A stretch of 37,040 bases of DNA from Candidatus Omnitrophota bacterium (GTDB taxonomy: Bacteria > Omnitrophota > Gorgyraeia > Aquiviventales > Aquiviventaceae), in NCBI GenBank assembly GCA_016206675.1, contig JACQRD010000047.1:1-37040 (forward strand), in the 5' to 3' direction. Each line of letters starts with the position of its first letter. Position 1 is the stretch's first letter. Positions 9,477 through 15,541 of this stretch are shown in pieces. A model generated the notes under the pieces. It was given only the letters and a program-made list of their open reading frames with translations. It did not search any database and was not told the origin of the DNA. Made by a program: the position numbers and the translations under genes.

Positions 9477-9901
9477 TGTGGCGGTCGGCGGTGACACGGC
9501 GGCGGTTTCTGCACGTGCTTCTCGGCGCCATCGGCGTCGCGGCGCTTCGCCCGTTTCGGGCCTTGGCGCCCTTGATGCCGCGGATGCCATCTGAACCGCT
9601 TAGCGAGCGGTTGGGACGCCTGCTGCCTGATCCAACCAGCGCCGCCGTGGTCGGCCACGCGTATCTCGATTGCGTGCCTGCAGAAGCGGATAGGCATCGG
9701 CTCGTGGAGCTGATGAGTCCGCGGCGGCAGCGCAGGGCGCTTGCGGCAGCTCCCACCGCCCGCTTGCAGGAATGGTTTCATCAGCGAAGGCGACGGGATT
9801 TTGAAATGGAGCACACCGTGCTGGTGCAGGGATGGATGCTCTCTGTGACCGAAGCGCGGCTGTGCGCGTTAGTGGCTCTCCGGGCGGGACGCTCGGCATG
9901 A
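9476..9901 (+). CDS. Small Tat-signal partner of the GMC oxidoreductase
   Basis: This 141-residue protein begins with a twin-arginine signal, TRRRFLHVLLGAIGVAAL (residues 7-24). The rest is a small helical domain with DPTSAAVVGHAYLD near residue 50 and a C-terminal VQGWMLSVTEARLCAL. Such small proteins accompany GMC dehydrogenases and often resemble gluconate 2-dehydrogenase subunit 3. I infer that it carries the folded flavoprotein through the Tat pore. ATG 9476 is chosen because it overlaps the upstream stop (TAATG) and places the RR motif at the N-terminus; the longer ORF from 9257 overlaps the GMC gene heavily. A tatA gene follows 13 bp downstream. Confidence 0.75.
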   Translation: MWRSAVTRRRFLHVLLGAIGVAALRPFRALAPLMPRMPSEPLSERLGRLLPDPTSAAVVGHAYLDCVPAEADRHRLVELMSPRRQRRALAAAPTARLQEWFHQRRRRDFEMEHTVLVQGWMLSVTEARLCALVALRAGRSA

Positions 9902-9914
9902 GGAGGTAAGAGAC

Positions 9915-10115
9915 ATGGAAGACGCCCTGCAAGCACTCGGGTTGTTCCAACAGCTTGGCATTGCGGAACTGGTCATCATCCTGTTGATCGCGCTGCTCAT
10001 CTTCGGTCCGAAGCGGCTGCCTGAGCTGGCCAAGTCGCTTGGCCGGGCCGTGCAGGAGTTTCGGCGGCAGGTCACCGGAGCCTTCCGCGGCCCCAAACAT
10101 CGGCCGAAGCCATGA
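9915..10115 (+). CDS. tatA: Sec-independent translocase protein TatA/E
   Basis: This 66-residue protein has the TatA plan: a short N-terminus, one membrane helix (about residues 16-32, IAELVIILLIALLIF), the FGPKRLPELAKSLGRA hinge and amphipathic helix, and a short basic tail. TatA oligomers form the variable pore for folded twin-arginine substrates. A strong AGGAGG lies 8 bases before the ATG. Its position directly after a Tat-signal protein suggests a dedicated subunit, though it may be the cell's only TatA. No TatB or TatC is in the window. Confidence 0.92.
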   Translation: MEDALQALGLFQQLGIAELVIILLIALLIFGPKRLPELAKSLGRAVQEFRRQVTGAFRGPKHRPKP

Positions 10116-10158
10116 TCACCTGCTCCTTTCTGGTGTTGAAGGGTAGCCGCTACTGACG

Positions 10159-11289
10159 ATGTCCGGCCTGTTTTGGCTCTCCTTCAGTGCGCTCATCTAC
10201 ATCTACGCTGGCTATCCGCTGCTGGTATGGGTGCTGGCGCGGGTGTTCGGGCGCGAGCCGGTGCGGCGTGATGGGGCTCCCATCGTCTCGCTGCTGATTC
10301 CTGCGTATAACGAGGAGGCGTACATTGAGGCGCGGCTGCGCAACAGCCTGGCCCTGGACTATCCGAAGGATCGCCTGGAGATCGTCGTCGCCAGCGACGG
10401 CTCCACCGACGGCACCAACGCCATCGTGGAGCACTTTGTACCCCGGGGCGTGCGGCTGATCGCGATGGAGCGCAATCTCGGCAAGGCGGCGATGCTCAAC
10501 CGGGTCGTACCGCAGTTGCGCGGCGAGATCGTCGTGCTCTCCGGCGCCTCTACTGAATTGGAACCGGATGCGCTGCGGCGGCTGGTGCGGTCCTTTGCCG
10601 ATGCATCGGTCGGCTGCGTCTGTGGGTTGTACCGGTTGAAAGGCTCCTCGCAGGATCTGCGCGGAGAAGGGGAAGGGTTGTACTGGCGCTATGAAACCGC
10701 GATCAAGCAGCAAGAGAGCCGGCTGCATTCCATCCTCGGCGCGCACGGGGCGTTCTATGCCATCAGAAAATCGCTGTTTCGCCCACTGGCCGCGGCATCG
10801 ATCAATGACGATTACGTCATCGCCATGCGCGTCGTCGAGCAAGGATTTCGAGCGGTCTATGAGCCCTCAGCGGTGGGATGGGAGCGGGAGGTAGCCTCAG
10901 TGGAAAGCGAGTTTGCGCGCCGCCGGCGCATTGCAGTCGGCAATTGCCAGCAGATCGTCGCGCTGCGGCATCTGCTGAATCCGCTGCGCGGATGGGTCGC
11001 GTTCGCCTTCTTTTCGCACAAGGCGCTGCGCACGTTGGCTCCCGTCTTTCTACTGATGTTGTTGGTCTCGACGTTCTGGCTGCCGGCAGGGTGGCGCGCG
11101 GTCGCGCTCACCGCCCAGGCACTGCTCTATGGCAGCGCGCTCGCCGGCTATTGTTGCCAGCAGCGGGGCAAAACCGTCAAATGGCTCTCGCCTCCGCTGT
11201 ATTTTTGCTTCGGCAACTTGGCCATGCTCGCCGGCCTCTGGACCTTCTGCACCAGCCAACACCGCCTCCCCTGGTCTCACCGCAAATAA
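10159..11289 (+). CDS. Membrane GT2-family glycosyltransferase
   Basis: This 376-residue processive-type GT2 protein has an N-terminal membrane helix (about residues 3-25). A GT-A domain follows with VSLLIPAYNEE and VVASDGSTDGT, and there are about three C-terminal membrane helices (about 280-365). LGAHGAFYAIRKSLF and INDDYVIAMRVVEQG match the acceptor-site region, and RRRRIAVGN takes the place of the QxxRW-like motif. The usual DxD metal site after the second beta strand reads LSGASTE, so the aspartates are missing at that point. It probably adds sugars to a lipid-linked or extruded polymer. No strong ribosome binding site precedes ATG 10159. The stop TAA directly abuts a hairpin with a T run. 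Confidence 0.8.
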   Translation: MSGLFWLSFSALIYIYAGYPLLVWVLARVFGREPVRRDGAPIVSLLIPAYNEEAYIEARLRNSLALDYPKDRLEIVVASDGSTDGTNAIVEHFVPRGVRLIAMERNLGKAAMLNRVVPQLRGEIVVLSGASTELEPDALRRLVRSFADASVGCVCGLYRLKGSSQDLRGEGEGLYWRYETAIKQQESRLHSILGAHGAFYAIRKSLFRPLAAASINDDYVIAMRVVEQGFRAVYEPSAVGWEREVASVESEFARRRRIAVGNCQQIVALRHLLNPLRGWVAFAFFSHKALRTLAPVFLLMLLVSTFWLPAGWRAVALTAQALLYGSALAGYCCQQRGKTVKWLSPPLYFCFGNLAMLAGLWTFCTSQHRLPWSHRK

Positions 11290-11311
11290 ATCGTGCCTGG
11301 CACGATTTTTT
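11288..11311 (+). terminator. Palindrome with T run, left of toxin-antitoxin pair
   Basis: AAATCGTGCC-T-GGCACGATTT is a perfect palindrome with a one-base centre, followed by further T residues. As RNA it folds as an ATCGTG/CACGAT stem before six Ts, so it can terminate the GT2 transcript and, with its A run, the convergent toxin transcript. It is 22/24 identical to the element at 12005-12029 on the other side of the toxin-antitoxin genes, so it may also be a mobile-type repeat. Confidence 0.6.
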
Positions 11312-11320
11312 AGATGGGTT

Positions 11321-11620
11321 CTAGGGGTGGGGAGTCACGGCGAGAATCGTGAGTTGGTGTTTCTCTGGGCCGTAACACCAGAAGATCCGGTACGCTGAGG
11401 GGGTGCGGTTTTGCGCATAGGCTTCAAACACCTTCTCCTTCGGATTGAACGGATGCGAGATGGAGGAGTAGGGATGGGTGTGGCGGGAAGGGTGTTTGGG
11501 GTTGTGCTGCAGGTACGCCAGCGATTTCTTGATCTGTCTCACGAGGCCTTCATGACGCGGCGTGCGTTCCAGCGCTTCGAGATCTTTCTGCGCGCTCGCC
11601 GTGAAGATCAGCGCAAACAT
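11321..11620 (-). CDS. RelE/ParE-superfamily toxin
   Basis: This 99-residue protein resembles RelE/YafQ-type toxins. It begins ALIFTASAQKDLEALER, the typical first strand and helix. It contains a region on intramolecular packing to the strand FEAYAQNRTPSAYRIFWCY and ends with TILAVTPHP, matching the YRI(F/Y)...I..I..H pattern of the fold. Such toxins usually cleave mRNA at the ribosome, although ParE relatives target gyrase. Its ATG overlaps the antitoxin stop as TAATG on the minus strand, the usual antitoxin-first coupled layout. It converges with the GT2 gene across the 11288 palindrome. Confidence 0.8.
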   Translation of the reverse strand: MFALIFTASAQKDLEALERTPRHEGLVRQIKKSLAYLQHNPKHPSRHTHPYSSISHPFNPKEKVFEAYAQNRTPSAYRIFWCYGPEKHQLTILAVTPHP

Positions 11621-11925
11621 TACGCCTCGTCGTTCAGGTACTTCGTATAGTCTTCCTTGGCTTTGACCGTGCGGCCTTTCCTGGCGTCCTCCAGCCCCTC
11701 CTTGACGCGCTTCATCGCTTCGGGATTCTTGAACAGCCAGGCCTCGTAGGCGGGAACGGTGACGAGAGGGTCCAGGATGATCTGGCCCACCCGATTGCGG
11801 TACACTCGGTAACTTGAGACGCGCATCCCCGGCAGGCGCCCCAGCGCCACGCGATGTTTCGCGTCCACCCGCGCTTCGGTCACTGCTTCAAATTCGGCGT
11901 CCTTCAAAATGTCCTGCCGGATCAT
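11620..11925 (-). CDS. AbrB-like antitoxin
   Basis: This 101-residue protein precedes the toxin on the minus strand. Its centre, EARVDAKHRVALGRL, fits a SpoVT/AbrB-like swapped-hairpin DNA-binding strand. It is followed by GQIILDPLVTVPAYEAWLFKNPEAM, a pattern common in antitoxins paired with RelE-like toxins. The C-terminal KRVKEGLEDARKGRTV helix probably wraps the toxin. A strong GGGAGG site precedes the ATG on the minus strand. It should neutralise the toxin and repress the pair from the repeated sites at 11961-12002. The family assignment is by motif only. Confidence 0.72.
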   Translation of the reverse strand: MIRQDILKDAEFEAVTEARVDAKHRVALGRLPGMRVSSYRVYRNRVGQIILDPLVTVPAYEAWLFKNPEAMKRVKEGLEDARKGRTVKAKEDYTKYLNDEA

Positions 11926-11960
11926 CGCGCACCTCCCTCGTCACCGACAACGATACCATA

Positions 11961-12002
11961 AAGTGGGATTTAATACAAGTGGGATATACTAACTATCCCA
12001 CT
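11961..12002. promoter_or_regulatory. Repeated AAGTGGGAT operator-like sites before TA genes
   Basis: AAGTGGGAT occurs at 11961-11969 and 11977-11985, and its complement TATCCCACT at 11994-12002. The last two form a 9-bp inverted repeat (AGTGGGATA-N7-TATCCCACT). The cluster lies 36-77 bp upstream of the antitoxin start in an AT-rich stretch, where autoregulatory operators of type II toxin-antitoxin modules are expected. No clear -35/-10 pair is assigned. Confidence 0.5.
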
Positions 12003-12004
12003 CT

Positions 12005-12029
12005 AAAATCGTGCCAGGCACCATTTTTT
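12005..12029. repeat. Right-hand palindrome flanking toxin-antitoxin pair
   Basis: AAAATCGTGCC-A-GGCACCATTTTTT is a near-perfect palindrome. It differs from the copy at 11288-11311 only at the centre and one arm base (22 of 24 matching). It has the same orientation and the same T run. The rest of 12030-12226 is AT-rich. It holds a small inverted repeat (GCACGA-caat-TCGTGC, 12042-12057), TTGTAA/TTACAA (12121-12141) and the sigma-54 promoter, and no convincing gene. Confidence 0.6.
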
Positions 12030-12163
12030 GGCGTTGCCTGCGCACGACAATTCGTGCTTGATTCCCCCTCCAGCAGCAACATCCTCTCGCTTTCCGAGGA
12101 ATAAGGTACTTAGTAACTACTTGTAAAATAAGCAGTTACAAAAATATTGATACCTGAACACTT

Positions 12164-12179
12164 CGGCATGGCATGTGCT
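12164..12179 (+). promoter_or_regulatory. Sigma-54 (-24/-12) promoter of glycosyltransferase operon
   Basis: The sequence CGGCATGGCATGTGCT has GG at 12165-12166 and GC at 12177-12178, the exact 12-base phase of the TGGCACG-N4-TTGCW consensus. It differs at three of the conserved positions. Transcription would start near 12190. A GAGGAGG ribosome site follows at 12207 and the HTH gene at 12227. Two other promoters in the window share the YGGYAYG-N5-TGCTT pattern. Confidence 0.65.
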
Positions 12180-12226
12180 TACTTATGTCTATATCTGCGT
12201 AACAATGAGGAGGTTTGCATAACGTC

Positions 12227-12436
12227 ATGACCACCGGAACGGCCAGCCAGCTGCTGACATTAGAGGAAGTCGCCGGTTACCTCAGAGTCTCCAAGGCGAC
12301 GGTCAGACGTTGGACCAACAGCGGAAAGCTGCCCTGCTACCGCCTCGGCGGCAAGGCCGGCCGCCGGCTGTTTTCGCTGGAGCAGATCCAGCAGTTTCTG
12401 ACCGCCAACGAACAGAAGCCGGTAGTGACCACCTAA
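12227..12436 (+). CDS. Small MerR-like/excisionase-type HTH protein
   Basis: This 69-residue protein is essentially one winged-helix DNA-binding domain of the excisionase/HTH_17 type. LLTLEEVAGYLRVSKATVRRW forms the first helices and the recognition helix, GKLPCYRLGGKAGRRLF the wing, and SLEQIQQFL the last helix. The track start TTG 12215 lies one base from GAGGAGG, so ATG 12227 is preferred, though its 13-base spacing is long. It is the first gene after a sigma-54 promoter and overlaps the next glycosyltransferase as TAATG. It may therefore autoregulate or modulate the operon. No integrase is nearby, so a phage excisionase role is unlikely. Confidence 0.78.
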   Translation: MTTGTASQLLTLEEVAGYLRVSKATVRRWTNSGKLPCYRLGGKAGRRLFSLEQIQQFLTANEQKPVVTT

Positions 12437-13566
12437 TGCCTAAGCCCCTGCGCGTGCTCATGCTCAACTATGATTGCCCGCCGCTCGGGGCGGGCGCCGG
12501 GCAGATGGCCTTCGGGCTGTCGAAGGCGCTGGTGCGCGCAGGCCATCAGGTGGACTTCGTGACCATGGGCTTCAAGGGCCTGCCGGCAAGGGAAGAGATC
12601 GAGGGCGTGCGCATTCACCGCGTGCCGTGCCTGCGCCGCCGCGCGCACATGTGCACGATGGCGGAGGCCGCCACGTACGTCGTCTCGGCGCTGGTCGCCG
12701 TGCGACGGCTGGTGCGGCAGCATCGCTACGACCTGATCCACGCGCACTTCATCTTTCCGGGTGGGCCCATCGGGTGGTGTGCCTCGCGATGGACCAAGGT
12801 GCCCTATCTGATCACCGCGCATGGCTCCGACGTGCCCGGCTACAACCCGTACCGGCTGCAGCTGGTCCACTGGATGATGGCGCCGCTGTGGCGGGCTATC
12901 GTGCGCCGCGCGAGGCACGTGGTCTGTCCCAGCCGCCGGCTGCGCAGCCTGCTGGCGGCGTGCGGAGCCAGCGCGCCGGTGACGATCATCCCCAACGGGA
13001 TGGACGCGCCGCCGGCGACCGCGCCGCAGCCCCGGCTGCGCCGCATCCTCATCGTGGGTCGCATGGTGCAGCTCAAAGGCGTGCAGCATGCCCTGGCCGC
13101 CCTCAACGGCTTCTCTAAAGACTACGAACTGCATATTGTCGGCGATGGGCCGTACCTGCCGACGCTGCGGCAGATGGCCGAGGCGCAGGGGGCGCGCGTG
13201 ACGTTTTGGGGATGGGTGGACAGCCACTCGCCGAAATTCCGCGAGCTGTTCGAAACATCAAGCCTCTTCATACTGCCCTCGGAGTCGGAGAATTTTCCAG
13301 TCGTGCTGCTCGAAGCGATGGCCGCCGGCCTGCCCATCATCACGACCTCCGGCACCGGCTGCGATGAGGTGGTCGGCGACGCCGCCCTCCTCGTGCCCCC
13401 CGGCGATGTGCAAGCGCTGCGCTACGCGGTGAAACGCCTCATCGAAGATGAGCCGTTGCGCCGCACGTTGGGCCAGGCGGCCCGCCGGCGCCTGGAAGAA
13501 CAGTTCAGCTGGAGCGCCGTCGCCGCGCGGTACGCCGCGCTCTACCAGCGCGCGGAGGGGGCATGA
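12436..13566 (+). CDS. GT4-family glycosyltransferase
   Basis: This 376-residue GT-B enzyme begins MPKPLRVLMLNYDCPPLGAG, with the N-terminal acceptor domain and an early glycine-rich loop. The middle contains ITAHGSDVPGYNP and the hinge VTIIPNGMD. The donor domain has ILIVGRMVQLKGVQ, with the basic residues that contact the nucleotide diphosphate, and ESENFPVVLLEAMAAGLPI, the E-x7-E region. It should add a sugar to a growing cytoplasmic oligosaccharide. ATG 12436 is chosen because it overlaps the HTH stop (TAATG); the track's longer ORF from 12310 would cover most of the HTH gene. It overlaps the sulfotransferase by ATGA. Confidence 0.88.
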   Translation: MPKPLRVLMLNYDCPPLGAGAGQMAFGLSKALVRAGHQVDFVTMGFKGLPAREEIEGVRIHRVPCLRRRAHMCTMAEAATYVVSALVAVRRLVRQHRYDLIHAHFIFPGGPIGWCASRWTKVPYLITAHGSDVPGYNPYRLQLVHWMMAPLWRAIVRRARHVVCPSRRLRSLLAACGASAPVTIIPNGMDAPPATAPQPRLRRILIVGRMVQLKGVQHALAALNGFSKDYELHIVGDGPYLPTLRQMAEAQGARVTFWGWVDSHSPKFRELFETSSLFILPSESENFPVVLLEAMAAGLPIITTSGTGCDEVVGDAALLVPPGDVQALRYAVKRLIEDEPLRRTLGQAARRRLEEQFSWSAVAARYAALYQRAEGA

Positions 13567-14564
13567 GTCGCCGTCCCCGGCAGGGTCCGGATTTCCTCTG
13601 CATCGGCGCGCCGCGCTGTGGCACGACGTGGCTCTACCAGATGCTGAAGACGCATCCGCAGATCTGGCTGCCCCCGGTGAAGGAGTTGAAATATTTTCAC
13701 AGCGATCCGGCCGCGGGCACGCTGCTGGGGCAGCGGCTCTTCGGCCGCGCGCCAGAGCATCAGGTCTGGCGCAAGCATCTGCGATCACGTCTCGAGGAGA
13801 CCGTGCTGGCCCCGGCGCTCTTCGGCAGCGGGGGGATGGTCACGTGGTGGAGGAAGGGGGCCATGCGGCTGGGCGACGGCTACTGGGGCGGACGACTAAA
13901 CACCCTGCGCCGCAGCCCGGGGCGTTTCTTCTCGGATCTGGCGTGGGATGTCCGGTATTTTGGCGGCGGGGGGACCGATGCGTGGTACTGCGCATTGTTC
14001 GACGCCGCCCGGGAGCGGGTCACCGGCGACATCACGCCGAGCTACCTGATGCTGGACGCAGCCCAGGTGGCCCGCGCGCACCGGCTGCTGCCGCAGGCCA
14101 AAATCGTCTTGTTCCTGCGTGATCCCATCGAGCGCTTCTGGGCGGCGGCGCGCATGCAGTGGGGGTTAGGGAAGCTCTCGTTTGACTTGACGGACGCGGA
14201 GGCGATCGCCCGGCTGGCGCGTCATCCCAACCAGGTGCTGCGCGCCGATTACCAGCGGGCACTCACGATCTGGGAGGCGCGCTATCCCCCCGCGCAATGG
14301 TTCATCGCCTTCTATGAAGAGCTGGCAGAAGCACCCGAGGCGCTGCTGATGCGCCTCTATCGCTTCCTTGGCGTGGAGGCCTCGGCCCGGCGCATCCCGG
14401 CGCAGGTACGACAGCGGGTGCTGGCGGCTCCCCCCCATGAGATGCCGCCGGCGGTGGGGCGCGAGCTGGCTCGACAGTACCTGCCGCAGCTGGAGTATGT
14501 GCAGGCCCGCTTCGGCGGCTATACGACGCGCTGGCTGCATGACGCGCAGGCACGGCTCGCATGA
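13563..14564 (+). CDS. PAPS-dependent sulfotransferase
   Basis: This 333-residue protein has the 5'-phosphosulfate-binding loop GAPRCGTTWLYQML near its N-terminus, followed by HPQIWLPPVKELKYF, a typical continuation in heparan/glycan-type sulfotransferases. IVLFLRDPIERFWAAARMQW matches the 3'-phosphate-binding RxPxxRxxS region, with A where serine usually stands. It would transfer sulfate from PAPS to a sugar hydroxyl, making a sulfated exopolysaccharide or glycolipid. It overlaps its neighbours by ATGA at both ends, so it belongs to the glycosyltransferase operon. The exact acceptor is unknown. Confidence 0.85.
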   Translation: MSRRPRQGPDFLCIGAPRCGTTWLYQMLKTHPQIWLPPVKELKYFHSDPAAGTLLGQRLFGRAPEHQVWRKHLRSRLEETVLAPALFGSGGMVTWWRKGAMRLGDGYWGGRLNTLRRSPGRFFSDLAWDVRYFGGGGTDAWYCALFDAARERVTGDITPSYLMLDAAQVARAHRLLPQAKIVLFLRDPIERFWAAARMQWGLGKLSFDLTDAEAIARLARHPNQVLRADYQRALTIWEARYPPAQWFIAFYEELAEAPEALLMRLYRFLGVEASARRIPAQVRQRVLAAPPHEMPPAVGRELARQYLPQLEYVQARFGGYTTRWLHDAQARLA

Positions 14565-15541
14565 CGCGGGCAAGTTGGCTGGGCGGCTGGTGGCTCAGAG
14601 CCGGCGTCGCCGGCGGCCTGCTGTATCTCATTATCCGCACCATTCCGCTGGCCGACGTGGCGCGGTCGCTGCGATCGGCCCGGCTGCCCGAGGTGGCGGC
14701 GGCCATCGCCCTGTTGGGTGCGGCGCGCGCGCTGAGCGGCTACCGCATGAAGCGGCTCACCGATGAGCAGGGCATGGGCTTATCCACGCTGCAGATCATG
14801 GAGATCGGCATGGCCAGTTCGTTCTACGGGTTCGTGCTGCCGGGATCGTTGTCGGGGGGGCTCATCCGCTGGTACCGGCTCGGCCGGCAGGGCAAGAAGC
14901 CGGCCGGTGCCGTGGCCGCCATCGCGTTTGATCGGTGGACGGATACGATGGTACTCGCAGCCGTCGGGCTGGCCTGCTGGGCGCTCAGCCCGATCGCGCA
15001 CACGCGCGCCCTGATCGGGCTCATCCTGCTGGCGGCCATCGCCGCCCTCCTCGGGCTCTATGGCATGACCTTTCAGCAGCACGGCGCGCGGGTGCTTGAG
15101 CCCTTCAGGCGGCTCCTGCGGTCGCTAGCCCCCGGCCTTATGCGGGAAAAGATCAACCGGGTGCGCAAGGCGCTGGCCCAGTATCACGCGTTGCCGCCCA
15201 CGGCGCTGGGTGCGCTGTTGGGGCTTTCCGTCGCCGTGCAACTGGCGGGCGCGGCGTCTCTGTTGCTGCTGGCGCGTTCGCTGAACGTCTCACTGCCGTT
15301 TGTGGACGTCTGCTGGATCCGCTCGTGCATGCTGCTGCTGGCCATGCTCCCCATCACGGTGGCCGGCTTAGGCATCCGGGAAGGCAGCTTGCTGGTCTTC
15401 CTGGCCCCCTACGGGGTCAGCGGCGCGGAGGCGATCGCCCTGTCCGTGCTCAAGCTGGCGGCGGGGCTGGTCCTGATCGTCGTCGGGGGATTGCTCGAGC
15501 TGCGGCGCCTGCTGCAGCCGCAGAGGGCGCAGGCCTCATGA
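14561..15541 (+). CDS. Flippase-like/LPG-synthase TM-region membrane protein
   Basis: This 326-residue protein has about seven or eight membrane helices and resembles the lysylphosphatidylglycerol synthase TM region/AglD-like UPF0104 family. Family marks are ASSFYGFVLPGSLSGGLIRWYRL near residue 85 and MLPITVAGLGIREGSLLVF near residue 265. Members lacking the aminoacyl-transferase domain are often found in polysaccharide loci, where a role in moving lipid-linked glycans has been proposed but is poorly proven. It overlaps the sulfotransferase and the next gene by ATGA, so it is translated with them. Confidence 0.82.
   Translation: MTRASWLGGWWLRAGVAGGLLYLIIRTIPLADVARSLRSARLPEVAAAIALLGAARALSGYRMKRLTDEQGMGLSTLQIMEIGMASSFYGFVLPGSLSGGLIRWYRLGRQGKKPAGAVAAIAFDRWTDTMVLAAVGLACWALSPIAHTRALIGLILLAAIAALLGLYGMTFQQHGARVLEPFRRLLRSLAPGLMREKINRVRKALAQYHALPPTALGALLGLSVAVQLAGAASLLLLARSLNVSLPFVDVCWIRSCMLLLAMLPITVAGLGIREGSLLVFLAPYGVSGAEAIALSVLKLAAGLVLIVVGGLLELRRLLQPQRAQAS

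Noticed and set aside
11814-12104. 96-residue ORF 11814-12104 on the + strand
   Set aside because: It overlaps the antitoxin gene antisense and the operator and palindrome repeats, with no homology signal.
12227-12436. Phage excisionase in an integrated element
   Set aside because: No integrase, attachment repeats or phage genes accompany the HTH gene; it is coupled to a glycosyltransferase behind a sigma-54 promoter.
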